25,814 bases of DNA. It comes from DATLYH01 sp035575035 (GTDB lineage: Bacteria; Planctomycetota; Planctomycetia; Gemmatales; Gemmataceae). Positions 1 to 6,284 of this stretch are shown here, piece by piece (the stretch's first letter is position 1; every line of letters starts with the position of its first letter). Location: positions 1-25,814 of the forward strand of contig DATLYH010000052.1 in NCBI GenBank assembly GCA_035575035.1, given 5' to 3'. Below the pieces are notes generated by a model. That model saw only the letters and a list, made by a program, of their open reading frames with translations. It ran no database searches and was not told the origin of the DNA. The position numbers were made by a program, and so were the translations under genes.

Positions 1-1
1 C

Positions 2-286
2 CGGGCAACTATCGGCGTGTTGGGCAACGCCGAGCACATGAACATCAGCCTGGGCAAGGCCGGCCGGAAACGCTGGCTGGGGCGCAAGCCGCACAACCGC
101 GGCACCTCGATGAACCCGGTCAACCACCCGATGGGCGGCGGCGAGGGCCGGACCTCCGGCGGCCGCCACCCTTGCAGCCCGACCGGCGTGCTGGCCAAGG
201 GAGGCAAAACCCGCAAGCGGCGGAAGCCCTCCAACGCCGCCATCATCCGCCGGCGCCGCCCCGGCCCGCACTATGCCCCGAAGTAA
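2..286 (+). CDS. rplB: 50S ribosomal protein L2, C-terminal part
   Basis: This is the 3' end of the L2 gene; the 5' part lies before the window, and the reading frame is open from base 2. L2 is a primary 23S rRNA-binding protein next to the peptidyl-transferase centre. The visible 94 residues hold the family's most conserved tail: ATIGVLGNAEH, then the stretch with NPVNHPMGGGEGR, which contains the histidine region important for peptidyl-transferase activity, and a basic end KTRKRRKPS. It ends with TAA and is followed by 74 nt before rpsS, as expected for the S10 operon order rplB-rpsS-rplV-rpsC. Nothing looks damaged. Identification is very secure from sequence and context. Confidence 0.97.
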   Translation, partial: RATIGVLGNAEHMNISLGKAGRKRWLGRKPHNRGTSMNPVNHPMGGGEGRTSGGRHPCSPTGVLAKGGKTRKRRKPSNAAIIRRRRPGPHYAPK

Positions 287-322
287 GGGCCGCAGTTGGC
301 CTAGTCAATAGGGCTGGTTTTC

Positions 323-342
323 CTAGAATAAAGGAATTCTAG
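323..342 (+). promoter_or_regulatory. 7-bp perfect hairpin in the rpsS leader
   Basis: The arms CTAGAAT (323-329) and ATTCTAG (336-342) are perfect complements around the loop AAAGGA. The site lies in an AT-richer patch between rplB and rpsS, 18 nt before the rpsS start. The loop itself resembles a Shine-Dalgarno, but the spacing favours the GAGGGAG sequence just before the start codon. It could be an mRNA structure that tunes translation or processing; no function is shown. Confidence 0.4.
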
Positions 343-360
343 CGACACGATGAGGGAGCA

Positions 361-645
361 ATGAGCCGTTCGTTCAAGAAAGGGCCATATGTTGACCCGA
401 AGCTGATGGCCAAGGTCGAGCGGCAGATGAACACCTTGCATCGCGAGCCGATCAAGACCTGGGCCCGCGACTGCACTATCGTCCCCGAGTTTGTCGGCCA
501 GACCTTTCTGGTCCACAATGGCCGGCAGTTCATCAAGGTGTACGTCACCGACGACATGGTCGGCCACAAGCTCGGCGAGTTCGCCCCGACCCGCACGTTC
601 CGCGGCCACAGCGGCGGCAAGAAGGCGGCCACAACCGCCAAGTGA
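361..645 (+). CDS. rpsS: 30S ribosomal protein S19
   Basis: S19 binds the head of the small subunit with S13, near the A-site tRNA. The 94-residue product has the usual family length (about 92). It opens with MSRSFKKGPYVD and has the conserved segments TIVPEFVGQTFLVHNGRQF, VTDDMVGHKLGEF and the closing TRTFRGHSGGKKA. The ATG at 361 follows a GAGGGAG Shine-Dalgarno with normal spacing. It sits 74 nt after rplB. Instead of running straight into rplV, as is usual, it is followed 9 nt after its stop by a tRNA gene. No key segment is missing. Confidence 0.97.
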   Translation: MSRSFKKGPYVDPKLMAKVERQMNTLHREPIKTWARDCTIVPEFVGQTFLVHNGRQFIKVYVTDDMVGHKLGEFAPTRTFRGHSGGKKAATTAK

Positions 646-654
646 AACAGTCAT

Positions 655-726
655 CCCGGGGTGGAGCAGTGGTAGCTCGCCAGGCTCATAACCTGGAGGT
701 CGCAGGTTCAAATCCTGCCCCCGGAA
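655..726 (+). tRNA. tRNA-Met (CAT), initiator type
   Basis: A complete cloverleaf can be read. The acceptor arms are 655-661 and 719-725, the D stem GAGC/GCTC (664-667, 675-678), the anticodon stem CCAGG/CCTGG with loop CTCATAA (anticodon CAT at 687-689), variable loop AGGTC, and T stem GCAGG/CCTGC with loop TTCAAAT. The first acceptor pair is a C:A mismatch (655 and 725), the hallmark of bacterial initiator tRNA, and the D stem has the initiator A11:U24 pair. Two points are unusual for an initiator: only two of the three consecutive G:C pairs at the base of the anticodon stem are present (29:41 is A:U), and the D loop is short (AGTGGTA). CCA is not encoded. It lies on the sense strand inside the S10 cluster between rpsS and rplV, so it is probably cut from the ribosomal-protein transcript. 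Confidence 0.93.
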
Positions 727-756
727 CTCGTTAACGGCTAGCCCGCAAGCGGTCTG

Positions 757-793
757 GAGCGGCCAGTGAAGACGCGGTCCTCACTGGCCGCTC
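757..793 (+). terminator. 13-bp perfect hairpin after the tRNA
   Basis: The arms GAGCGGCCAGTGA (757-769) and TCACTGGCCGCTC (781-793) are perfect complements around an 11-nt loop. The hairpin is in the 101-nt gap between the tRNA and rplV and has no T-tract. It may be a partial terminator, a 3' processing or stability element for the tRNA, or a leader structure for rplV. The structure is certain; the role is inferred. Confidence 0.5.
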
Positions 794-827
794 GCCACTG
801 GTTGCCGGCTGCTGAGGAGAGGGAGTC

Positions 828-1172
828 ATGGAATACCGAGCCAGCCACCGCTTCGCCGACATGTCGGCCCGGAAGATCCGGCCGTTCGCAACGCTGATCC
901 GCGGCCGGAACGTCGATGAAGCGCTGGAGCTGTTGCGCTTCCTGCCCAACAAGGGGGCCCGCTTGCTGGAGCGGGTCGTCAAGAGCGCCCTGGGCAATGC
1001 CGAAGACAAGGGCGCCCGCAACATCGACGACCTGGTGGTGAGCGAGGCCCGGGTGGACGGCGGGCCGATGCTGAAACGCATCCAGCCCCGCGCGCGCGGC
1101 ACCGCCTACCTCATCCGCCGGCGGTTGTCGCACATTCACGTGACCTTGTCCGACTTGGAAGGGAACGAGTGA
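828..1172 (+). CDS. rplV: 50S ribosomal protein L22
   Basis: L22 lines the polypeptide exit tunnel and binds several 23S domains. The 114-residue product is close to the family norm (about 110). It shows the S-A-RK-R segment (MSARKIRP), the helix around GRNVDEALELLRFLPNKGA, the run LLERVVKSALGNAE, and the beta-hairpin loop that enters the tunnel, KRIQPRARGTAYLIRRR, followed by SHIHVTL. The ATG at 828 is preceded by a purine-rich Shine-Dalgarno GAGGAGAGGGAG. The gene begins 101 nt after the embedded tRNA and ends 3 nt before rpsC, so it is probably translated as a unit with the downstream genes. Identification is secure. Confidence 0.96.
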   Translation: MEYRASHRFADMSARKIRPFATLIRGRNVDEALELLRFLPNKGARLLERVVKSALGNAEDKGARNIDDLVVSEARVDGGPMLKRIQPRARGTAYLIRRRLSHIHVTLSDLEGNE

Positions 1173-1175
1173 CGT

Positions 1176-1874
1176 ATGGGGCAGAAAGTCCGGCCGATCG
1201 GCTTTCGCACCGGCATCATGACCGACTGGCAGAGCCAGTGGTACGCCAGCAAGCAAGACTTCAGCGAACTGCTGGTCGAGGACCAGAAGATTCGCCGGTT
1301 CATCAAGAGCCGTTACGGCGGCGCCGGCATCTCCCGCATCAAGATCCAAAGGACCCGGGAGAAGGTGACCGTTTATGTCTATGCCGCCCGCGTCGGCATG
1401 ATCATCGGCAAAAAGGGGCAGGAGGTCGATAAGCTGACCAAAGACCTCGAGGACCTGACCCACCGGCACATCGAGGTCAAGACGATGGAGATCACCCGGC
1501 CGGAGTTGGACGCCCAGCTGGTGGCCGAGGACATTGCCGAGCAGTTGCAAAAGCGGGCCAGCTTCCGGCGGACGATGAAGCGGGCCATCGACACGTCGAT
1601 GGAGGCCGGAGCCAAGGGGGTGCGGGTGCAGCTGGCCGGCCGCCTGGGCGGCGCCGAAATGGCCCGGACCGAGAGCAGCATGGCCGGCAGCATCCCCCTC
1701 TCGACGCTGCGGGCCAAGATTGACTACGGCTTTGCCGAGGCCAAGACCCCTCAGGGGCACATCGGCATCAAGGTGTGGATCAACAACGGCGAATACGGCG
1801 AGGAGGACAGCGATGCCGCTCATGCCCAAGCGGGTAAAGTACCGAAAAAGCCAGCGCGGGCGCGTAAGGGGTAA
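1176..1874 (+). CDS. rpsC: 30S ribosomal protein S3
   Basis: S3 forms part of the mRNA entry site of the small subunit. The start MGQKVRPIGFRTGI is typical. A KH domain follows with its loop GKKG inside MIIGKKGQEVDKL (about residues 70-85), and the C-terminal S3 domain includes GVRVQLAGRLGGAEMART. The total is 232 residues. The start lies 3 nt after the rplV stop, which suggests translational coupling. The last 19 or so residues (AHAQAGKVPKKPARARKG) are encoded in DNA that also encodes the start of L16 in another frame, a 62-bp overlap. The S3 tail is variable in the family, so this basic tail may be tolerated rather than selected. Confidence 0.97.
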   Translation: MGQKVRPIGFRTGIMTDWQSQWYASKQDFSELLVEDQKIRRFIKSRYGGAGISRIKIQRTREKVTVYVYAARVGMIIGKKGQEVDKLTKDLEDLTHRHIEVKTMEITRPELDAQLVAEDIAEQLQKRASFRRTMKRAIDTSMEAGAKGVRVQLAGRLGGAEMARTESSMAGSIPLSTLRAKIDYGFAEAKTPQGHIGIKVWINNGEYGEEDSDAAHAQAGKVPKKPARARKG

Positions 1875-2238
1875 CGCCTGCCGCGGCAACACCGTCACCT
1901 TCGGCGAGTTCGGCCTACAGGCCACCGAGGGGGGCTGGCTCAGTGCCGAGGCGATCGAGGCTGGCCGCATCACCGCCACCCATTTCGTGCGCGGCGAGGG
2001 CCGGCTCTACATCCGCGTCTTCCCCCACAAGTCGGTCACTGCCATCCCCGCCGAAACCCGCATGGGCAAAGGGAAAGGGGAGCCGGAGTACTGGGCCGCG
2101 GTTGTCAAGCCCGGCATGATCCTCTACGAGGTCGCCGGCTTGCCCGAAGCGGCGGCCCGCGATTGCCTGGCCCGGGTGGCCTACAAGATGCCGTTCAAAT
2201 GCCGCTTCGTGGCCCGGCGGCCCAGCACCGGCGCCTAG
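1813..2238 (+). CDS. rplP: 50S ribosomal protein L16
   Basis: L16 organises the A-tRNA side of the large subunit. The 141-residue product has the family length (136-140). It begins MPLMPKRVKYRKSQRGR and continues with GNTVTFGEFGLQA, the G-RLYIRVFPHKSVT segment and KGKGEPEYWAAVVKPG, all highly conserved. The frame is open further upstream, but the start is placed at 1813 because the family begins here and GAGGAGGA precedes it. A second ATG at 1822 (MPKRV) is possible. The first 62 bp overlap the end of rpsC in another frame, an unusually long overlap for this gene pair. The gap to rpmC is 31 nt. Confidence 0.96.
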   Translation: MPLMPKRVKYRKSQRGRVRGNACRGNTVTFGEFGLQATEGGWLSAEAIEAGRITATHFVRGEGRLYIRVFPHKSVTAIPAETRMGKGKGEPEYWAAVVKPGMILYEVAGLPEAAARDCLARVAYKMPFKCRFVARRPSTGA

Positions 2239-2269
2239 CCGCTTGCAGCCCGGCAGGAGGGAGCAAACC

Positions 2270-2497
2270 ATGAAGCCCGCCGAGTATCGCGGCATGAGTG
2301 ACGAGCAGCTAGAGCTGACGCTAAGGGAGTTGACCAAGAACCTGTTCCACCTGCGCTTCCAGTCGGCCACCGAGCGGCTGGAGACGCCCAGCGAGATCCG
2401 CAAGGCCAAGCGCGAGATCGCCCGCATCAAGACGATCCAGCGCGAGCGCCAGCTCGCCGCCCAGAAACAGGCGGCCCTGACCAAGAAGGAGTCGTAG
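2270..2497 (+). CDS. rpmC: 50S ribosomal protein L29
   Basis: L29 is a small helical-hairpin protein at the tunnel exit, near the docking site for trigger factor and the signal recognition particle. The 75-residue product is slightly long for the family (about 65). It has the opening YRGMSDEQLELTLRELTKNLFHLRFQ and the second helix with IRKAKREIARIKTIQRER. The start is fixed at 2270 by AGGAGG at 2255-2260; an in-frame TTG further upstream at 2243 has no such support. The C-terminal tail is Lys/Gln/Ala rich. It ends 3 nt before rpsQ, whose Shine-Dalgarno (AAGGAG) lies inside the end of this gene. Confidence 0.93.
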   Translation: MKPAEYRGMSDEQLELTLRELTKNLFHLRFQSATERLETPSEIRKAKREIARIKTIQRERQLAAQKQAALTKKES

Positions 2498-2500
2498 TGG

Positions 2501-2836
2501 ATGGCCGAGCAACCCACCCGCGGCAAACGGCGGACGGCGATCGGCGTCGTCACCAGCGACAAGATGAACAAGACGCGCCGGGTCGAGATTCCACGCCTGG
2601 TCAAGCACCCGCGCTATGGCAAGTACATCCGGCGGCGGACCATCTGCCATGTGCATGACGAGAACAACGCGTCGCACATCGGCGACACCGTGGAGATCAT
2701 GGAGACCCGGCCGCTGTCAAAGATGAAACACTGGCGGCTGGTGCGGATCGTGAGCAAGGCGCCGGCGGCTGCTCCTCCGCCCCCTACCGAGGCGGTGGCC
2801 GAGGCCGTCTCTCCGGGATCGCCAGCGGGGTCGTGA
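2501..2836 (+). CDS. rpsQ: 30S ribosomal protein S17
   Basis: S17 is an OB-fold protein that binds 16S rRNA early in assembly. The core GVVTSDKMNKTRRVEIPRLV, KHPRYGKYIRR, HDENNASHIGDTVEIMETRPLS and the W/RLV closing segment all match the family. The 111-residue product is longer than usual (about 85) because of a C-terminal Ala/Pro-rich tail of about 25 residues, which looks unstructured. The start ATG at 2501 is 3 nt after rpmC. The 116-nt gap that follows before rplN contains a 22-bp tandem duplication. Identification is secure; the tail has no known role. Confidence 0.95.
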   Translation: MAEQPTRGKRRTAIGVVTSDKMNKTRRVEIPRLVKHPRYGKYIRRRTICHVHDENNASHIGDTVEIMETRPLSKMKHWRLVRIVSKAPAAAPPPPTEAVAEAVSPGSPAGS

Positions 2837-2858
2837 CATTCTCTGGGAGCGCAGGGAT

Positions 2859-2902
2859 GGTCCTTCAGGCCGCTGGCGGCGGTCCTTCAGGCCGCTGGCG
2901 GC
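2859..2902. repeat. 22-bp tandem duplication before rplN
   Basis: Bases 2859-2880 are repeated exactly at 2881-2902. The unit begins GGTCCTTCAGG and ends in the self-complementary GCCGCTGGCGGC, so each copy can form a small hairpin. It sits in the 116-nt gap between rpsQ and rplN, where tight spacing would be normal, and does not reach the rplN Shine-Dalgarno (GAGGT at 2941-2945). Confidence 0.85.
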
Positions 2903-2952
2903 TTAGCGGTAAACTGCAAACGGCGGTCGAGTCGGGTAAAGAGGTCATCGTC

Positions 2953-3321
2953 ATGATTCAGCAGTACACCTACCTGGATGTCGCCGACAACACCGGCGCC
3001 AAGGAATGCATGTGCATCAAGGTGCTGGGCGGCAGTCGGCGGCGTTACGCCGGCCTGGGCGACATCATCAAGGCCAGCGTCAAGAAGGCCATCCCCGGCG
3101 GCGATGTCAAGCCGGGCGACGTGGTTACCGGCGTGGTGGTCCGCTGCCGCAAGCCGACCCGTCGTGAGGACGGCAGCTACGTCCGCTTCGACCGCAACGC
3201 TATGGTCATCATCGACGCCGAGCAGAACCCGCGCGGCACGCGCATCTTCGGCGCGGTGGCCCGGGAGCTGCGCGAGCGCGGCTTCGCCCGGATCATCAGC
3301 CTGGCCGCCGAGGTAGTTTGA
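2953..3321 (+). CDS. rplN: 50S ribosomal protein L14
   Basis: L14 lies at the subunit interface and forms bridges to 16S rRNA. The 122-residue product has exactly the usual length. It starts MIQQYTYLDVADNTGAKECMCIKVLGG and carries GDIIKASVKKAIPGG, KPGDVVTGVVVRCRK, the RFDRNAMVIID segment and GTRIFGAVARELRERGFARIISLA. The frame stays open upstream, but the start is set at 2953 by family alignment and by GAGGT 7 nt ahead. The spacing to rplX is 10 nt. There are no unusual features inside the coding region. Confidence 0.97.
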   Translation: MIQQYTYLDVADNTGAKECMCIKVLGGSRRRYAGLGDIIKASVKKAIPGGDVKPGDVVTGVVVRCRKPTRREDGSYVRFDRNAMVIIDAEQNPRGTRIFGAVARELRERGFARIISLAAEVV

Positions 3322-3331
3322 GAGGTCTGCC

Positions 3332-3694
3332 ATGCATGTGCGTAAAGACGACCTGGTGGAAGTGATCACCGGCGACGACGCCGAGCGAGGACGGGCACGC
3401 CGGGTGCTGCGCGTCATCCCCGACAAGAACAAGGTCGTGGTCGAGGGGGTCAACCGGGTCTACAAGCACCTCAAGCCGAGCCGTCGCAATCCCCAGGGTG
3501 GTCGGCTTTCCAAGGAGATGCCGATCGACGCCTCCAACGTGTTGCTGTACTGCCCCAACTGCCGTCGCGGCGTCCGCATCGGCCGGCGCTACGGCGACGA
3601 CGGCCACAAGGAACGTTACTGCAAGGCTTGCGGGACCAGCCTGGGCAACCTGAGCAAGCCCCGCCCGCTCTATGCCCGGCGGCCGACAACCTGA
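3332..3694 (+). CDS. rplX: 50S ribosomal protein L24, zinc-ribbon form
   Basis: L24 starts assembly of the large subunit and sits near the tunnel exit. The N-terminal KOW motif is visible (DDLVEVITGDDAERGRARRVLRVIPDKNKVVVEGVN), followed by KHLKPSRRNPQGG. The C-terminal half carries a four-cysteine ribbon, CPNC (about residue 71) and CKAC (about residue 95), the zinc-binding form found in many bacteria but absent in E. coli L24. The length of 120 residues is near the upper end of the family. The start at 3332 follows the rplN stop by 10 nt. A 97-nt gap with short inverted repeats separates it from rplE. Confidence 0.95.
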   Translation: MHVRKDDLVEVITGDDAERGRARRVLRVIPDKNKVVVEGVNRVYKHLKPSRRNPQGGRLSKEMPIDASNVLLYCPNCRRGVRIGRRYGDDGHKERYCKACGTSLGNLSKPRPLYARRPTT

Positions 3695-3791
3695 GCCGGA
3701 ACGGTTGGACGGGAACGGCCGGCCGAGATTCGGGCTGCCAGCCGTCCCCTTGACTGAAGGAGGGGGTTAAGGCCCCGTAGTGAGGTTGATC

Positions 3792-4334
3792 ATGGCGCGG
3801 CTGCTGGAGCGCTACCACAAGGAAATCGCCCCCGCCCTGGCGGAACGGTTCGGGCGCAAGAACCGCCTTAGCCTCCCCCGCCTAGAGAAAATTGTGATCA
3901 ACATGGGGGTAGGCAAGGCGCTACAGGACAAGAACCGCCTCAAGGAAGCCGCCGACCAACTCGCCTTGATCGCCGGTCAGCGGCCGCAGATCACCAAGGC
4001 CAAGGTGGCAGTCAGCAGCTTTCGGCTGCGGAAGGGGAACGAGATTGGCTGCCGGGTGACGCTGCGCGGCCGGCGGATGTATGAATTCCTCGATCGGCTT
4101 ATCAGCATCGCCCTGCCGCGCATCCGCGACTTCCGCGGCCTCAACCCCAAGAGCTTCGACGGCCACGGCAACTACAGCCTCGGCCTGTCCGAGCAGGTGA
4201 TCTTTCCCGAGATCGACCCCGACAAGGTCACGTTTACCCAGGGCATGGACGTGACCATTGTCACCACGACCAACAGTGACGATGAGGCCCGCGAGTTGCT
4301 ACGGGCCTTTGGCATGCCCTTCCGTGAGGGCTAA
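3792..4334 (+). CDS. rplE: 50S ribosomal protein L5
   Basis: L5 binds 5S rRNA and contacts P-site tRNA in the central protuberance. The 180-residue product equals the family norm (179). Conserved segments are the start MARLLERYHKEIAPAL, LEKIVINMGVG, the loop PQITKAKVAVSSFRLRKGNEIGCRVTLRG, and FRGLNPKSFDGHGNYSLG. The C-terminal MDVTIVTT-DDEARELL is also typical. The ATG at 3792 is chosen over an in-frame GTG at 3780 because of family length and GAGGT five bases upstream. It leads directly to rpsN 11 nt later. Confidence 0.96.
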   Translation: MARLLERYHKEIAPALAERFGRKNRLSLPRLEKIVINMGVGKALQDKNRLKEAADQLALIAGQRPQITKAKVAVSSFRLRKGNEIGCRVTLRGRRMYEFLDRLISIALPRIRDFRGLNPKSFDGHGNYSLGLSEQVIFPEIDPDKVTFTQGMDVTIVTTTNSDDEARELLRAFGMPFREG

Positions 4335-4345
4335 CGGGACTGACT

Positions 4346-4582
4346 ATGGCTACCGAAGCGAAACGCGCCCGCTTTCAAAAGCAGCTGGCTCTGCTGGAGC
4401 TGAGCAAGCGCCAACCGGACAAGGTCAAGTTGCGGCCGCGCGACAAGATTCGCATCCGTCTCCGCTGCCGGCTCTGCGGCCGGCCCCGGGCGGTCTACCG
4501 TAAGTTCGGCGTCTGTCGCATCTGCTTCCGTAACATGGCTAGCGACGGGCTGATCCCAGGCGTGAAGAAGGCCAGCTGGTGA
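4346..4582 (+). CDS. rpsN: 30S ribosomal protein S14, zinc-binding type
   Basis: S14 sits in the head of the 30S subunit and helps S3 and S10 assemble. The C-terminal 45 residues match the zinc-containing (C+) type: CRLCGRPRAVYRKFGVCRICF, then the invariant IPGVKKASW. Four cysteines in two CxxC pairs are intact. The product has 78 residues against about 61 for typical C+ S14, the excess being a basic helical N-terminal extension (KRARFQKQLALLELSKRQPDK) that recalls part of the long, zinc-free S14. The stop overlaps the Shine-Dalgarno of rpsH (TGAGGA). Identification is secure; the extension is atypical. Confidence 0.94.
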   Translation: MATEAKRARFQKQLALLELSKRQPDKVKLRPRDKIRIRLRCRLCGRPRAVYRKFGVCRICFRNMASDGLIPGVKKASW

Positions 4583-4594
4583 GGACGGCACGCT

Positions 4595-5041
4595 ATGATG
4601 ACCGATACCTTGGCCGACATGCTGACGCGCATCCGCAACGCCAATCGGATCGAGCGGCCGGTCGTGGACATGCCCCTGACGCGCCTGCGCGAAGATGTCG
4701 CCCGAGTGCTCAAGGAAGAGGGCTTTATCCTCGATTACCACATCGGCCGATACGCTACCGACGAGGCTGGTTTCACGATCTTTCAGCCCGACCCCGGCGT
4801 CCGCGGGCCTGAGGCAGTGCTGCGGATTTACCTGAAGTACGGGCCGGACGGCGAGCGTGTCATCCGGCACATTGAGCGGGCCAGCCGGCCCGGCCGGCGG
4901 CTGTACCGTCGCTATACCCAACTCCGTCCCGTGCTGGACGGCCTGGGGATCGCCATCCTCAGCACCAGCCGCGGCGTGATGAGCGATCGCCGGGCCCGGG
5001 CGGAGCGGGTCGGCGGCGAGGTGCTCTGCACGGTTTGGTAA
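4595..5041 (+). CDS. rpsH: 30S ribosomal protein S8
   Basis: S8 binds 16S helix 21 and, in other bacteria, can repress the spc operon. The N-terminus MTDTLADMLTRIRNAN and the C-terminal STSRGVMSDRRARAERVGGEVLCTVW are both classic. The product has 148 residues against about 130. The extra sequence is an insertion near residues 50-72 (HIGRYATDEAGFTIFQPDPG and flanks) between the two domains, before the conserved LRIYLKYGPDGERVI. Two adjacent ATGs (4595, 4598) are possible; the first has better spacing from GAGG. The rplF start follows 17 nt after the stop. Confidence 0.95.
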   Translation: MMTDTLADMLTRIRNANRIERPVVDMPLTRLREDVARVLKEEGFILDYHIGRYATDEAGFTIFQPDPGVRGPEAVLRIYLKYGPDGERVIRHIERASRPGRRLYRRYTQLRPVLDGLGIAILSTSRGVMSDRRARAERVGGEVLCTVW

Positions 5042-5058
5042 GAGCAGGAGTCCGACCC

Positions 5059-5613
5059 ATGTCGCGCATCGGCAAGCAACCGGTCCCGATCCCCGCCGGC
5101 GTCAAGGTGCGGGTGGAGAACGGGACGGTCTGGGTGGAGGGCCCTAAGGGGAAATTGCAAACCGCCTATCACCCTAACATGACCGTGGTCGTGGACGAGG
5201 CGGCCAAGGTCGTCCGCGTCAGCCGCCCCGACGACGAGCGCATCAACCGCGCCCTGCACGGCCTGACCCGCAGCCTGATCGCCAACATGGTTGAAGGGGT
5301 GACCAAGGGCTTCGAGAAGCGCTTGCGCATCGAGGGGATTGGCTACCAGGCCCGGATGGAAAAAAAGACCCTGGTGCTGACGGTTGGCTTCTCCAACAAG
5401 ATCGAGCTGACTCCGCCCGAGGGGGTGACGGTAGAATTGCCCGAGGCGACGGCCATTGTTGTCCGCGGCGCGGATAAGCAGAAGGTTGGCCAGTTCGCTG
5501 CCGAGATCCGCCGCGCCCGGCCGCCGGAGCCGTACAAGGGCAAGGGTATCCGTTACGAGGACGAGCAGGTCCGCCGCAAGGAAGGCAAGTCCTTCACCAG
5601 TGGCGGCGGCTAA
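5059..5613 (+). CDS. rplF: 50S ribosomal protein L6
   Basis: L6 has two similar domains and sits near the factor-binding site at the base of the L7/L12 stalk. The product is 184 residues (family about 178). It opens MSRIGKQPVPIPAGVKV, has the second-domain motif GVTKGFEKRLRIEGIGYQA and the closing PPEPYKGKGIRYEDEQVRRKEGKS. The start at 5059 is fixed by AGGAG at 5046-5050; the open frame extends 24 nt upstream without support. It is followed 14 nt later by rplR. No unusual features. Confidence 0.96.
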   Translation: MSRIGKQPVPIPAGVKVRVENGTVWVEGPKGKLQTAYHPNMTVVVDEAAKVVRVSRPDDERINRALHGLTRSLIANMVEGVTKGFEKRLRIEGIGYQARMEKKTLVLTVGFSNKIELTPPEGVTVELPEATAIVVRGADKQKVGQFAAEIRRARPPEPYKGKGIRYEDEQVRRKEGKSFTSGGG

Positions 5614-5627
5614 CCCAGGGTTGTGCT

Positions 5628-6077
5628 ATGGATCGTCAAAAGGCCAAGCGCCTCCGGCAGCTGCGGCGCCGGCGGCACGTGCGGAAGCGAATTGTCGGGA
5701 CCCCCGAACGGCCCCGGCTGAGCGTCTTCCGCAGCAACAAACACATTTATGCCCAGCTGATCGACGACCTTAACGGCGTCACCTTGGCGGCTGCCAGCAG
5801 CAACACCGGCAAGGGAGCGCCTTACGGCGGCAATATCAAGGCGGCCATCGAGGTCGGCCGGAAGCTCGCCGAGGCGGCTTTGGCCAAGGGAATCACCAAG
5901 GCGGCCTTCGACCGCGGCCATTATCGCTTTCACGGCCGGGTCAAGGCCCTCGCCCTGGCCGCCAACGCGGCTGGCCTGAAGTGTTCCGAACCGAAGAAGC
6001 CGCCGAAGGAAGAGCCGGCCGCAGCTGCCGCGCCGGCCGCCGGGGGGAAGAAGGCCAAGGCCAAAGCCGGCCGATGA
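5628..6077 (+). CDS. rplR: 50S ribosomal protein L18
   Basis: L18 binds 5S rRNA together with L5. The segments RLRQLRRRRHVRKRI, RPRLSVFRSNKHIYAQLIDD, and the closing FDRGHYRFHGRVKALALAA are typical. The 149-residue product exceeds the family norm (about 118) by a C-terminal tail rich in Ala, Pro and Lys (KKPPKEEPAAAAAPAAGGKK and onward). A similar Ala/Pro tail occurs in S17 in this cluster. Unlike the flanking junctions, its 3' side opens into a 207-nt gap filled mostly by a 30-bp tandem repeat, which separates it from rpsE. Confidence 0.95.
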   Translation: MDRQKAKRLRQLRRRRHVRKRIVGTPERPRLSVFRSNKHIYAQLIDDLNGVTLAAASSNTGKGAPYGGNIKAAIEVGRKLAEAALAKGITKAAFDRGHYRFHGRVKALALAANAAGLKCSEPKKPPKEEPAAAAAPAAGGKKAKAKAGR

Positions 6078-6120
6078 GCCGCAGGCCTGGTCGGTGCCCG
6101 GCGCTTGCTACCACGAGCCC

Positions 6121-6258
6121 GAAGCGTCCGCGACGGAGCAGAACCAGCCCGGAGCGTCCGCGACGGAGCAGAACCAGCCCGGAGCGTCCGCGACGGAGCA
6201 GAACCAGCCCGGAGCGTCCGCGACGAAGCAGAACCAGCCCGGAGCGCCAGCGACGGGA
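6121..6258. repeat. 30-bp tandem array, REP-like, between rplR and rpsE
   Basis: Four 30-bp units (starts 6121, 6151, 6181, 6211) are joined without spacers, followed by a partial fifth at 6241-6258. Each contains GGAGCGTCCGCGAC and ends GAACCAGCCC; units 1 and 4 each have one substitution. The final partial unit changes to CAGCCCGGAGCGCCAGCGAC (6235-6254), which recurs exactly at 20041-20060, so the array is a tandem form of a dispersed element. The period is a multiple of three, which leaves all frames open, but no coding role is likely. The rpsE Shine-Dalgarno lies downstream of the array. Confidence 0.93.
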
Positions 6259-6284
6259 TTATGAGCTAGGGGAACGATCAAATC

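Noticed and set aside
6121..6258. CRISPR array
   Set aside because: The 30-bp units are directly joined without variable spacers, and no cas gene is near.
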